Of a stretch of 64,000 nt of DNA, positions 16,463 to 24,723 are shown one piece after another. The stretch is taken from positions 23,680-87,679 of the forward strand of contig NZ_NRRW01000012.1 of assembly GCF_016583835.1 (NCBI RefSeq), written 5' to 3'. The notes beneath the pieces are model-generated. The model saw only the letters and a list, made by a program, of their open reading frames with translations, ran no database searches and was not told where the DNA came from. The translations under genes were made by a program, and so were the position numbers. The first letter of the stretch is position 1; every line of letters starts with the position of its first letter. Origin of the DNA: Thiococcus pfennigii. Its GTDB lineage: Bacteria > Pseudomonadota > Gammaproteobacteria > Chromatiales > Chromatiaceae.

Positions 16463-17479
16463 ATGTCAGACATCGTCTATCTCGACCACAACGCCACCAC
16501 GCCGGTCGCGCCACAGGTGCTGGAGGCCATGCTGCCCTGGCTGCGTGAGGGCTTCGGCAACCCGACGAGCGCGCATCCCCCTGGGCGGGCCGCGCGGGAC
16601 GCGCTGGCGCGGGCGCAGGTCGCCGCGCTGATCGGCGCCGCGCCCGCGGAGACCCTCTTCACGGCCTCGGCGACCGAGGCGAACAACCTGGCCCTGCTCG
16701 GCGCGGCGCAGGCGCTCGCCGCCGCGCTGCGCCCGGACACAGTGCTGGTGTCGATCATGCACGCCAACAACGAGGTCGGGACCATCCAGCCGATCGCCGA
16801 GCTGGCGGCGCTCGCGCGGGTCCGGGGCGCCCTCTTCCACTGCGACGCCGCCCAGTCGGCCGGGAAGATCCAGGTCGATGTCGACGCGCTCGGCGTAGAC
16901 CTGCTGACGCTCGCGGGGCACAAGTTTCGCGCGCCCAAGGGTATCGGTGCCCTGTATCGGCGCACCGGCACACCGCTCGCGCCCATCCTCTTCGGCGCCG
17001 CACAGGAGGGCGGGCTGCGCCCCGGCACCGAGAACATCCCCTATGCCGTGGGGCTCGGCGCAGCGGCGGCCTTGGCGGCCGCCCACCTGCCGGCGCTCGC
17101 CGAACGGCTCGTCGGCCAGCGCGACCGCCTGCATGCCGAGCTGGCGGCAGCCATCTCCGGCCTGTCGCTCAATGGCCATCGCGCCGAGCGATTGCCCAAC
17201 ACGCTGAGCCTGGCCTTCCCAGAGGTCACCGGTGCTGCCCTGCTGGCCCGCACCCCGGTCCTGGCCGCCTCGCTCGGTTCGGCCTGTCACGCCGGGGAGG
17301 CCACCGTCAGCGGGGTCCTGGCCGCGATGGGGCTGGCACCGGCGCGGGCGCTCGGGACGGTGCGTCTGAGCCTGGGCGCCGAGACGACCGGTGCCGAACT
17401 CGCCACCGCCGCGGCAGCGCTCATCGCCGCCTGGCGGGCGCTGACCGGGCGCGCCGAGGCCACCTCGTCACCGCGATGA
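16463..17479 (+). CDS. NifS-like cysteine desulfurase with an internal deletion
   Basis: This 338-aa PLP aminotransferase-fold protein of the NifS/IscS family has the start motif YLDHNATTPVAP, the PLP-lysine K154 in LTLAGHKFRAPKG, and the catalytic C275 in SLGSACHAGEA. After EANNLALLGAAQ (residue ~82) the sequence passes directly to ALRPDTVLVSIMHANNE. The ~45-50 residues that normally lie between, including the conserved His of the EHPA-type motif that stacks on PLP, are missing, and the protein is shorter than the usual ~385. The reading frame is intact. It may be inactive or altered. It overlaps the next gene by 4 bases. A GTG at 16460 immediately precedes the ATG. Confidence 0.8.
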   Translation: MSDIVYLDHNATTPVAPQVLEAMLPWLREGFGNPTSAHPPGRAARDALARAQVAALIGAAPAETLFTASATEANNLALLGAAQALAAALRPDTVLVSIMHANNEVGTIQPIAELAALARVRGALFHCDAAQSAGKIQVDVDALGVDLLTLAGHKFRAPKGIGALYRRTGTPLAPILFGAAQEGGLRPGTENIPYAVGLGAAAALAAAHLPALAERLVGQRDRLHAELAAAISGLSLNGHRAERLPNTLSLAFPEVTGAALLARTPVLAASLGSACHAGEATVSGVLAAMGLAPARALGTVRLSLGAETTGAELATAAAALIAAWRALTGRAEATSSPR

Positions 17480-17973
17480 GCGACGCCCGCGCCAACGCGG
17501 CGACTCCCCCGGAGGAGCGGGATCTGTGGCCGTCGCCGGGCTATCACCGCCAGGTCGAGCGGCTGCGCGCCGCGGTCGGCGAGACCATCTACCTGGTCGA
17601 GCTGATCGAGAGCGCCATCCAGCTCGGCGTGCATATCGGCGCCACGCCCCACGAACTGCTCGGGGTCATCGACTTCCCACGCCCAGACCCCTCGCGCGGG
17701 CTGGCCCCGCACCTGCTCCTGCTCGATGATGGCCGCGGGGTGAATCTCGGACGCATCGCCCGCGTCAGCCGCCGGCCGTTCGACCCGGCCCCGACGGATC
17801 TGCTCTATCTCGACCGAGCCGCGCACGAGCACCTGCTCTTCGCGCAGCGGCGCCTATCGCCCGCGTTCATCGCGGAACGCACCCGGCTCGCTCTGGGCGC
17901 CTGTCTCGGCCAGGTGGCCTCCGAGGACGCCCCGCGGCTCGCCGACGCGCGCCGCGACGACCCGAAGACCTGA
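17476..17973 (+). CDS. Unknown 165-aa protein coupled to the NifS-like gene
   Basis: This soluble protein without signal peptide overlaps the NifS-like stop by the ATGA arrangement, so the two are probably translationally coupled. Visible features are a helical N-terminal half (YHRQVERLRAAVGETIYLVE), a hydrophobic strand APHLLLLDDGRGVNLGRIAR and a second helical segment near the C-terminus; one Cys (LGACLG). I do not recognise the family. Its place in a cluster with sulfur-transfer genes suggests a role there, but nothing in the residues shows a cofactor site. Confidence 0.65.
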   Translation: MSDARANAATPPEERDLWPSPGYHRQVERLRAAVGETIYLVELIESAIQLGVHIGATPHELLGVIDFPRPDPSRGLAPHLLLLDDGRGVNLGRIARVSRRPFDPAPTDLLYLDRAAHEHLLFAQRRLSPAFIAERTRLALGACLGQVASEDAPRLADARRDDPKT

Positions 17974-17983
17974 TGAGGGGACC

Positions 17984-18140
17984 TTGAGCGATCGCCTCGC
18001 CGACTGCCACGCCCGGTACGCGACCCCGCGCGGCGCCCGGATGGAGGATCAGGAGCGACGCCTGATGCTCAGGCGCCTCGCCCTGCCGCCTGGCGCACCC
18101 GTGCTCGACCTGGGCTGCGGCACCGGTATCAGGGCGCGCG
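17984..18140 (+). pseudogene. 5' remnant of a SAM-dependent methyltransferase gene
   Basis: After the 165-aa gene a TTG start, preceded by gagggg, opens a frame reading RLADCHARYATPRGARMEDQ and then VLDLGCGTGI, the SAM-binding motif I. Beyond GTGIRARA the frame loses any methyltransferase character and runs antisense through a remnant of another gene. Only ~50 residues of the expected 200+ remain, so this is a truncated last gene of the cluster. The break lies at about 18130-18160. Confidence 0.6.
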
Positions 18141-18164
18141 CCGCAACCCGCCGACCTCAGAGCC

Positions 18165-18488
18165 TCAATCCGGCCCCCGCACCTCGAGCAACCGGGACTC
18201 CCCGGGCAAGAGCCCATCGAGCCCCCAGCGCCCCACCGCGACCCGCACGAGGCGCACGAGGCGCACGAGGCGCACGAGGCGCAGCGTCGGCAACCCGACC
18301 GCGGCCGTCATCCGCCGCACCTGGCGATTGCGCCCCTCGCGGATCGCGATCTCGATCCAGGCAGTCGGGATCTGCCGGCGAAAGCGCACCGGCGGATCCC
18401 GTGGCCAGAGCGCGGGCTCCGCGAACGGGCGGACCCGCGCCGGGCGCGTCGGACCATCGTTCAACTCCACCCCGCGCCGCTCGAGCCC
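18165..18488 (-). pseudogene. 3' remnant of an RluE/RsuA-type pseudouridine synthase gene
   Basis: The reverse frame holds the conserved C-terminal half of RluE-like 23S rRNA pseudouridine synthases: [51 protein letters not shown] and [12 protein letters not shown]. The N-terminal half with the catalytic Asp is absent; upstream the frame runs into a palindromic repeat at 18493-18524. A run of four LVR triplets results from a 9-bp tandem repeat. The fragment ends 25 bp from the methyltransferase remnant, so two broken genes meet here. Confidence 0.65.
18245..18280. repeat. Four tandem copies of a 9-bp unit
   Basis: gcacgaggc occurs four times in register. On the reverse strand it encodes repeated Leu-Val-Arg inside the pseudouridine synthase remnant, where one LVR is expected. 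This looks like slippage in a gene no longer under selection. Confidence 0.8.
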
Positions 18489-18492
18489 GTAG

Positions 18493-18524
18493 GTCGGGTT
18501 AGCCCCCGCGGGGGCGTAACCCGA
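18493..18524. repeat. Short gtcgggtta/taacccgac palindrome
   Basis: gtcgggttagcccccgcggg followed by ggcgtaacccgac forms a near-perfect hairpin at the truncated 5' edge of the pseudouridine synthase remnant. Similar short hairpins lie at 18748-18774, 26796-26827 and 54214-54238. Confidence 0.65.
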
Positions 18525-18556
18525 CGGCCGACACCGTGGCGCCCTCTGAGGCCCCT

Positions 18557-18623
18557 GTCGGGTTACGGCGCGCACGGGCATGTTCTTTGTCGGCGACCGC
18601 CGTGCCGGCGCGCCTCACCCGAC
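18557..18623. repeat. Palindromic intergenic repeat, copy 2 (inverted)
   Basis: The reverse-orientation relative of 4755-4821 and 26862-26928: gtcgggttacggcgcgcacg at one end and ggcgcgcctcacccgac at the other. Confidence 0.6.
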
Positions 18624-18660
18624 GGTCCTGGCTGGTGATCAGGGCTCACGTAAAGCACCG

Positions 18661-18774
18661 GTGCGGCTTCAGCCGCAACACCATCCGCCCGGGCCGTGGC
18701 CTTTGTGCGGCTGAAGCCGCACCTACAGCGAATGGCCCGTGCGCCGCGTCGGGTTGCGCTGCGACTAACCCGAC
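18661..18774. repeat. Cluster of palindromes downstream of the ABC exporter
   Basis: Two inverted copies of the gcggctgaagccgc repeat (18661-18678 and 18705-18722) are followed by a gtcgggtt/aacccgac hairpin (18748-18774) that ends 8 bp before the stop codon of the ABC transporter gene. They may act as transcription or mRNA 3' boundaries, but no T-run follows. Confidence 0.6.
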
Positions 18775-18782
18775 GTACGACT

Positions 18783-20609
18783 TCACTCGGCGAGCGGCTT
18801 GGCCAGACGGGTCGGGTCGGTCGCTTGGTGTTCGCGCAGTTGGAGTTCCCACATGGCCGCGTAACGGCCGGCGGCGGCGAGGAGTTCGCGGTGGGTGCCC
18901 TGCTCGACGATGCGCCCGCCGTCCATGACCAGGATGCGGTCGGCGTCGACGACGGTCGAGAGCCGGTGGGCGATGACGAGCGTCGTGTGGTTGGCCGCGA
19001 CCTCGGCGAGGGTCTGCTGGATGGCCTGCTCGGTGTGGCTGTCGAGCGAGGAGGTCGCCTCGTCGAAGACCAGGATCCGCGGCTGCTTGAGGATGGCCCG
19101 GGCGATCGCGACGCGCTGTTTCTCGCCGCCCGAGAGCTTCAGCCCCCGTTCGCCGACGACCGTCTCCCAGCCCTGCGGCAGCGACTCGATGAAGGCGCGG
19201 ATGTGGGCCATCTCGGCGGCACGCTCGATCTCCGCGCGGCTCGCGCCCGGGCGGCCGTAGGCCAGGTTGAACCAGATGCTGTCGTTGAAGAGGACCGTGT
19301 CCTGCGGGACGATGCCGATCGCCGCGCGCAGGCTCGCCTGGGTGACGTCGCGGATGTCCTGGCCGTCGATCAGGATGCGCCCGCCGGCGACATCGTAGAA
19401 GCGGTACAGCAGTCGCGCCAAGGTCGACTTGCCGGCCCCGCTGTGGCCGACGACGGCGACCTTGGCGCCGGGCGCGATCCTGAAGTCGACGCCATGCAGG
19501 ATCGGTCGCTCGGGCTGGTAGTGGAAGTCGACCCGCTCGAAGCGGACCTCGCCGCCGGCGAGCGCGAGGGGGCTCGCCGCGGGGCGATCGGTGATCTCGG
19601 GGGTGCGCTCGAGCAGCTTGAAGACCAGGTCCATGTCGGCCAGCGCGTACTTGATCTGGCGGTAGACGATGCCGAGGAAGCCGAGCGGGATGAAGAGTTG
19701 GAGCAGGAAGGCGTTGACCAGGACCAGGTCGCCGATCGTCATCTCCCCGGCGACGACCGACCGGGCGGCGAAGATCATGATCGCGGTCACGCCGACGGCG
19801 ATGATCGCGCCCTGGCCGAAGTTCAGCAGCGACATCGAGCCCTGGCTCTTGACCGCCATCTCCTCCCAGTGCCCGAGGGTGCTGTCGTAGCGCTCCAGCT
19901 CCATGCCTTCGTTGCCGAAGTACTTGACCGTCTCGTAGTTGATCAGGCTGTCGAAGGCCTGGGAGTTGGCGCGCGAGTCGAGCCGGTTCATCTGGCGGCG
20001 GTAGTCCATCCGCCACTCGGTGATCGCGAAGGTGAAGGCGGCGTAGATGACGACGGTGACGAAGGTCACCAGCGTGAAGATCAGCGCGTACTGGGTCAGC
20101 AGGATCGCGACGACCAGCGAGAGCTCGACCAGGACCGGGATGACGCTGAAGACCAGGTAGTTGAGGATGGTTGCGACCGAGCGGGTACCGCGTTCGAGGT
20201 CGCGGCTGATGGCGCCGCTCTGGCGCTCCAGGTGGTAGCGCAGCGAGAGCCGGTGCAGGTGGGCGAGCACCCGGGTCGAGAGGCGGCGCATCGCCCGGTA
20301 GCGCACCCGGGCGAAGACCACGTCGCGCAGTTCGGTGAAGAGGGCGGAGGAGAGCTTGAGGGCGCCGTAGCCGAGCAGCAGGCCGAGCGGCAGGATCAGC
20401 GCCTGCGCCTCGGCGGTGTCGAAGCCGTCGATGATCGCCTTGAGCGTCAGCGGCACCCCGACATTCGCGAGCTTCGCCAGCACCAGGCACGCGAGCGCCA
20501 GGGCCGCCCGACCGCGGAACTCCCAGAGGTAGGGCAACATCGCACGCAGGTTGTGCCAGTCGCGGCGGTCGGCGTGGATGCCGTGGGTGGCTGGCGGCGG
20601 CTTCAGCAT
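18783..20609 (-). CDS. ATM1/HMT1-type ABC exporter (fused permease-ATPase)
   Basis: This 608-aa half-transporter has five to six membrane helices in residues ~25-310 and a C-terminal ATPase domain with Walker A GHSGAGKST, signature LSGGEKQR, Walker B ILVFDEATSSLD and the H-loop IAHRLST. The segments FNSLINYETVKYF-like (FDSLINYETVKYFGNEGME) and NFGQGAIIAVGVTAIM are hallmarks of the ATM1 branch, whose members export glutathione-linked sulfur or metal compounds. It would act as a homodimer in the inner membrane. The gene stands alone; a divergent S24-like gene starts about 95 bp upstream. Confidence 0.87.
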   Translation of the reverse strand: MLKPPPATHGIHADRRDWHNLRAMLPYLWEFRGRAALALACLVLAKLANVGVPLTLKAIIDGFDTAEAQALILPLGLLLGYGALKLSSALFTELRDVVFARVRYRAMRRLSTRVLAHLHRLSLRYHLERQSGAISRDLERGTRSVATILNYLVFSVIPVLVELSLVVAILLTQYALIFTLVTFVTVVIYAAFTFAITEWRMDYRRQMNRLDSRANSQAFDSLINYETVKYFGNEGMELERYDSTLGHWEEMAVKSQGSMSLLNFGQGAIIAVGVTAIMIFAARSVVAGEMTIGDLVLVNAFLLQLFIPLGFLGIVYRQIKYALADMDLVFKLLERTPEITDRPAASPLALAGGEVRFERVDFHYQPERPILHGVDFRIAPGAKVAVVGHSGAGKSTLARLLYRFYDVAGGRILIDGQDIRDVTQASLRAAIGIVPQDTVLFNDSIWFNLAYGRPGASRAEIERAAEMAHIRAFIESLPQGWETVVGERGLKLSGGEKQRVAIARAILKQPRILVFDEATSSLDSHTEQAIQQTLAEVAANHTTLVIAHRLSTVVDADRILVMDGGRIVEQGTHRELLAAAGRYAAMWELQLREHQATDPTRLAKPLAE

Positions 20610-20704
20610 GGCAATGGCCCTGGCTCGTTTGCGATCATGACGTCCTGCGCGGGCGCGGCGCGCACCGCCACCCCCGCCCTGCCACCCCCGACGAGGAAAC
20701 GCCG

Positions 20705-21103
20705 ATGTCCGAACCCGCCACCGAACGCCCGCCGCTGGAAGGCCCCGGGTGCAGCCTCCACGAGCCCTTCGCGCTCCAGGTCCTGGGCGACGAGATGGAA
20801 CCCGAATTGCCCGATCGCTGCGTGATCATCGTCGAGCCGACCGATCGTTGCCGCGACGGGATGTTCGTCTTCGTCGAGGTCGAGGGCGTGCGCTGGCTGC
20901 GCCAGTACCGGCACGACGCCGACGGTGAGCGGCTCGTCGCCTGCAATCCGCTCTATCCGCAGATCGATCTGAAAGGGCTGGAGTGGCAGGTGCTGGGGGT
21001 GGTCATCCAGCGCAACATCCGCCGGCAGGTCAAACACTACAGGTATACGGCCGAGCCCGAGGCGGACCCGGGCGGGATGACGGACGCCACGGGCAGCGCC
21101 TGA
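20705..21103 (+). CDS. S24/LexA-fold protein lacking the catalytic dyad
   Basis: This 132-aa protein has the S24 peptidase-like (LexA C-terminal) fold: FALQVLGDEMEPELPD aligns with the usual F.L.V.GDSM.P, and VACNPLYPQIDLKG with the later NPxYPxI block. The nucleophilic Ser of GDSM is Glu here (E30), and the general-base Lys region reads VRWLRQYRH, so self-cleavage is not expected. No DNA-binding domain precedes it. It may be a structural or regulatory derivative. The gene is divergent from the ABC exporter and converges on bamC. The ATG at 20705 follows a gaggaaacgccg. Confidence 0.72.
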   Translation: MSEPATERPPLEGPGCSLHEPFALQVLGDEMEPELPDRCVIIVEPTDRCRDGMFVFVEVEGVRWLRQYRHDADGERLVACNPLYPQIDLKGLEWQVLGVVIQRNIRRQVKHYRYTAEPEADPGGMTDATGSA

Positions 21104-21161
21104 GGACGCCAAGGGGGCGGCGCCCCGACCGCCAAGCGGCCGGGGCCGACACTGCCCGGCC

Positions 21162-22310
21162 TCAGTGGATCTCTTCCTGGAGCAGGCGAAGGATGCGCTC
21201 GGCCGTTTCGGACTGCTCGCGCCGCCCGGCGGCGTCGAGGACGGTCACCCGCGTCTCCTCGCCGCTGCCGACCAGCTTCACCTGATACTTGGCGACCCCG
21301 TCCTCGCCCTCGCCGCGCCAGAACGCAAGCTTGGAGACGAAGCCCTTCTTCTCGGGCGCCTTGTCCGTGTCGGCGTAGCGCACGAAGAAGACGCCGTTGG
21401 TGTAGTCCTGGTCCTCGACGGCGAAGCCGACCCGATCAAGGGCGAGCCCCGCCACCCGCCAGGCGCGGCGGAATTCCTCGGCGATGACCAGTTCCGGACC
21501 TCCGGTGCCGGCGACCAACCGCGCGAGCGAGGGCTCCTGCGCGCCCTGGGCGATCATCCGCTTGGCACCCTGCTCGCTGACGCCGAGATAGATCATCAGC
21601 CGGCGCAGCATCTCGGCTTCTTTATCCGGGTCGCTGCCGGCCGGCTCCCAAATGGTGTTGGCCCCCTCGCCGGCGGTATTGCGCACCAGCCGCTCCTCCA
21701 TACCCCGATGGGTCAGGTAGAGATCGGTCGTACCGCTCGTGAGCCCAGGCTCGATGCGCACGCGGTATTGGTCGCGCGTCGAGGTCGCATAGAGACCGTC
21801 GACGACCTTGCGCAGCGCGTTGGTGACGAAGTCCCGGCGGATCTCGGCGCGGTTGTCGAGCCAGTCGGTGCGCATGGTGCCGGTCGTCGGGTCCTGGTCG
21901 ACCAGCAGGATGCCCTGCTCGCGCCAAAAGGCGACGACCTTCGGCCAGACCTGTTGCGGGCTGGCCTCGACCTCGAGCCAGCGGTTGCCACCCTCGCGAC
22001 GCAGCTCGACGCCCTTGACCTCGGGCAGCACGGCGCCGCTCGTGGTCGCGGCCATCTGCTGGCGGCGGCTGCGCTGGCCCTCGAACTCCGAGTAGGTCGT
22101 CGCGCCGCCGCCCGCCGCGGGGATGTCGAGGGCGTCGTCGAAGGTCGACGTCGTCAGATCCGGCGGGATCTCGAGGTTCTCGGCGGCCTCTTGCTGGCGC
22201 TTGTAGGCCAGACGCTGGTCGGGGGCGATATTCTTCAACTCGGACGAGCCGCAGCCGGCCAGCAGCAGTCCGATGAGCATCAGGGCCCCCAGTCGGTGCG
22301 GTTTGCGCAT
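21162..22310 (-). CDS. bamC: Outer-membrane assembly lipoprotein BamC
   Basis: This 382-aa lipoprotein has a signal peptide ending in the lipobox LLLAGC (C20), followed by an unstructured N-terminal segment (NLEIPPDLTTSTFDD) that in E. coli binds BamD. Two helix-grip domains follow, the first containing RWLEVEASPQQVWPKVVAFW and the second VIAEEFRRAWRVAGLALDRV. BamC is a subunit of the BAM complex that inserts beta-barrel proteins into the outer membrane. It lies directly downstream of dapA, 69 bp apart, the same order as in E. coli (dapA-bamC). The in-frame ATG at 22346 is less likely because it would displace the signal peptide. Confidence 0.9.
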   Translation of the reverse strand: MRKPHRLGALMLIGLLLAGCGSSELKNIAPDQRLAYKRQQEAAENLEIPPDLTTSTFDDALDIPAAGGGATTYSEFEGQRSRRQQMAATTSGAVLPEVKGVELRREGGNRWLEVEASPQQVWPKVVAFWREQGILLVDQDPTTGTMRTDWLDNRAEIRRDFVTNALRKVVDGLYATSTRDQYRVRIEPGLTSGTTDLYLTHRGMEERLVRNTAGEGANTIWEPAGSDPDKEAEMLRRLMIYLGVSEQGAKRMIAQGAQEPSLARLVAGTGGPELVIAEEFRRAWRVAGLALDRVGFAVEDQDYTNGVFFVRYADTDKAPEKKGFVSKLAFWRGEGEDGVAKYQVKLVGSGEETRVTVLDAAGRREQSETAERILRLLQEEIH

Positions 22311-22379
22311 GGATTTCGTTGAATCCTCGTAAGGAGAGAATGCCATTGCCCGCCACGGGCAGGGGCCGGGTGGCCCGGG

Positions 22380-23255
22380 TCAGATCACCCCGGCCTGGGC
22401 CATCGCCTCGCGCACCTGGGGTTCGAGGTCCTCAGGCAGCCAGATCAACGGCAGTCGGATACCGGTCGGCGCCAAACCGAGCTCGGCCATCGCCCATTTT
22501 ACGGGGATCGGGTTCGCCAGCACAAAGAGCTTGCGGTGTAGACCGTCGAGCCGGGCGTCGATCTCCTCGGCCGCGGCGCGATCGCCGGCGAGGGCGGCGT
22601 CGCAGAGGGCGCGCATCGCGCGCGGGGCGACGTTCGCCGTGACCGAGATGACCCCATCGCCGCCGCGCAGCAGGAACTCGCAGCCGGTCGCGTCGTCCCC
22701 GCTGTAGAGGGCGAACCCCGATCCACAGAGTTCGCGCAGCCGCGGGACGCGCTCCAGGTCGCCGGTCGCCTCCTTGATGCCGACGATGTTCGGCACCTCG
22801 GCGAGGCGCGCGACCGTCTCGGGCAACAGGTCGCAGGCCGTGCGGCCCGGCACGTTGTAGAGGATCTGCGGGATGTCGACGGCCTCGGCGACCGCCTTGT
22901 GATGGCGGTAGAGGCCCTCCTGGGGCGGCTTATTGTAATAGGGTGTGACGAGGAGCGCCGCATCGGCGCCGGCCGCCTTGGCACAGGCGGTGAGGTGGAT
23001 CGCCTCGCGCGTGTCGTTGGCGCCGGTACCGGCGATGACCGGCAGGCGCCCGGCCGCGTACTCGACGGTGCGGCGGATGACCTCGCAGTGCTCGCGGGCA
23101 TCGAGGGTCGCCGACTCGCCCGTGGTGCCGACCGAGACGATCGCCGAGGTGCCCTGCTCGACATGGAAATCCACCAACCGGCGCAGGCTCTCCTCGGCGA
23201 CGGTCCCGTCTGGGTGCATCGGCGTGATCAGGGCCACGATACTGCCGCGAAACAT
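22380..23255 (-). CDS. dapA: 4-hydroxy-tetrahydrodipicolinate synthase
   Basis: This 291-aa enzyme condenses pyruvate with aspartate semialdehyde in lysine and diaminopimelate synthesis. The Schiff-base lysine is K161 ([10 protein letters not shown]). T44-T45 (GTTGE), Y133 (ILYNVPGRT) and R138 complete the catalytic set. Length and sequence are typical of the TIM-barrel family. It leads a dapA-bamC transcript. A longer upstream frame exists, but the ATG at 23255 matches the conserved N-terminus [14 protein letters not shown] plausible promoter lies at 23284-23313. Confidence 0.94.
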   Translation of the reverse strand: MFRGSIVALITPMHPDGTVAEESLRRLVDFHVEQGTSAIVSVGTTGESATLDAREHCEVIRRTVEYAAGRLPVIAGTGANDTREAIHLTACAKAAGADAALLVTPYYNKPPQEGLYRHHKAVAEAVDIPQILYNVPGRTACDLLPETVARLAEVPNIVGIKEATGDLERVPRLRELCGSGFALYSGDDATGCEFLLRGGDGVISVTANVAPRAMRALCDAALAGDRAAAEEIDARLDGLHRKLFVLANPIPVKWAMAELGLAPTGIRLPLIWLPEDLEPQVREAMAQAGVI

Positions 23256-23283
23256 GGCTTGGACTCCCAAGTCGCAAAACTGC

Positions 23284-23313
23284 ATGTTAGCTTGGGCCAT
23301 TCGCGAGTGACAA
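23284..23313 (-). promoter_or_regulatory. Probable sigma-70 promoter for dapA-bamC
   Basis: Read on the reverse strand, TTGTCA is followed after 18 nt by TAACAT, 29 bp upstream of the dapA start codon. Both boxes are near consensus in otherwise GC-rich DNA. Support is from sequence and position only. Confidence 0.4.
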
Positions 23314-23643
23314 CCCGCGCCGACCGGCCGCCCAAGCCGGATCCGTGCTGAACAGCGGGAGAGTTCAGACGAGGCGGAGCGGCGGCTTCCGCCGGCGGCG
23401 CCTGCGCCGGTAGGGGCCCGCTGGCTGGCGATCCGGGCTGGCGATCCGGGCGGGCGATTCCGGGGCGCAGCCGTGCAGCCAATCGCCGGCAAGCCGGCCC
23501 CTGCGGCGCGCAGTCGGCCGCTCAGGGGACGCCATGCACCCGCTCGACGCCGACGAAGAGGGCCGCAGAACAGGTCGGACCCCGAGAGGTATCCCCACAA
23601 GATCGGCCTCGACGGCGAGTCAGTACGAACTGGGAGCTACGAA

Positions 23644-23845
23644 CTGGGAGCGCCGGCTTTCAGCCGGCTTCGCGCGCGGGGGGCTCGATGCCCCCGGCGC
23701 GCGACCTGCGGCGCTGGCGCCAGGAGATCACCGATAGGCGCGGCTGGATGGCCGCTGCGCACGTGCCCTTCTACCGGCCCAGACGCCGCCGACGCGGCAT
23801 CGAGCCGCGACGGCGACGAGCCGGCTGGAAAGCCGGCGCTCCCAG
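23644..23845. repeat. Facing inverted copies of a gggagcgccggcttt repeat
   Basis: ctgggagcgccggctttcag (from 23644) and the reverse-oriented aaagccggcgctcccag (ending 23845) face each other across about 150 bp. They lie within the ~810-bp gap 23256-24063 between dapA and gcvR. That gap also has catcgccggcaagccgg-type repeats near 23480 and the dapA promoter, and no gene I can support. Confidence 0.6.
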
Positions 23846-24063
23846 TCAGCCGCGCGACGGCGAGATGGCTCAGCTTGCGAGCGCCGGCTTCCGTCGGTCA
23901 GTCGACCTACGCCACGGCGGTTTAGGCCTTTTTTCCTGGGATACCTCAGGGTCGGACCTGAGCGAACCCTGCACGGCGGTTTCAAGGCCGCGCGACGCGC
24001 GTGCTACACTCCAAGACCCTATCGGCTTCGGCCCCAGCCTTGCGAGCTTGCAGATATTCGGAT

Positions 24064-24603
24064 ATGGCCACGCAGAAGACCTTTCTCGTCATCTCCGCCC
24101 TCGGCGAAGACCACCCCGGCTTAGTCAATCAGCTCTCGCGCGCCATTCTCGATTACGGCTGCAACATCGAGGACAGTCGCATGACGGTCCTCGGCGGGGA
24201 ATTCGCCGCCATGCTGCTGGTCGAGGGGCGCTGGAACGCCCTCGCGAAGGTCGAGAACGGGCTGCCCGAGATCGGCCGCCAGCTCGGCATGACGGTGCTC
24301 TGCAAACGCACCGGCGAACGCGCGACGGGCAAGAACCTGCTGCCCTACGCGGTCGATGTCGTGGCGATGGACCACCCGGGCATCGTCAACAACCTCGCCG
24401 CCTTCTTCGCCGAGCGCAACATCAACATCGAGGACATGGCCACCAGCACCTATGCCGCGGCCCACACGGGCACGCCGATGTTCTCGGTGCACATGACCGT
24501 CGGCATCCCGGCCGACCTGCACATCGCCGGGCTGCGCGAGGAGTTCATGGACTATTGCGATGGGCTGAACCTCGACGCGGTGCTCGAGCCGCTGAAGGGC
24601 TGA
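24064..24603 (+). CDS. gcvR: Glycine cleavage system regulator GcvR (double ACT domain)
   Basis: This 179-aa protein has two ACT domains: residues ~5-80 (LVISALGEDHPGLVNQLSRA, IEDSRMTVLGGEFAAMLLV) and ~90-175 (VDVVAMDHPGIVNNLAAFFA, INIEDMATSTYAA). ACT domains bind glycine, and in E. coli GcvR restrains the activator GcvA. No gcvA is visible here. The gene sits immediately before bcp, the same gcvR-bcp order as in enterobacteria, which supports the assignment. The ATG at 24064 is chosen because the conserved region begins there. Confidence 0.87.
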   Translation: MATQKTFLVISALGEDHPGLVNQLSRAILDYGCNIEDSRMTVLGGEFAAMLLVEGRWNALAKVENGLPEIGRQLGMTVLCKRTGERATGKNLLPYAVDVVAMDHPGIVNNLAAFFAERNINIEDMATSTYAAAHTGTPMFSVHMTVGIPADLHIAGLREEFMDYCDGLNLDAVLEPLKG

Positions 24604-24723
24604 GCCGCCGGCCGCCTGGGGCTGCGCCGAGGGGGCTGCGCCGAGGCCGTCCTGGCCCTGCCGGAAGTCCGCTGGCGCCCGCCCGCCGCCTCCCTTCACC
24701 CACCCGCCAGAGAGGTCTCGACG

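Noticed and set aside
18245..18280. Coding repeat [12 protein letters not shown] as a functional Leu-rich motif
   Set aside because: It lies in a truncated pseudouridine synthase, where only one unit is expected, and fits replication slippage.
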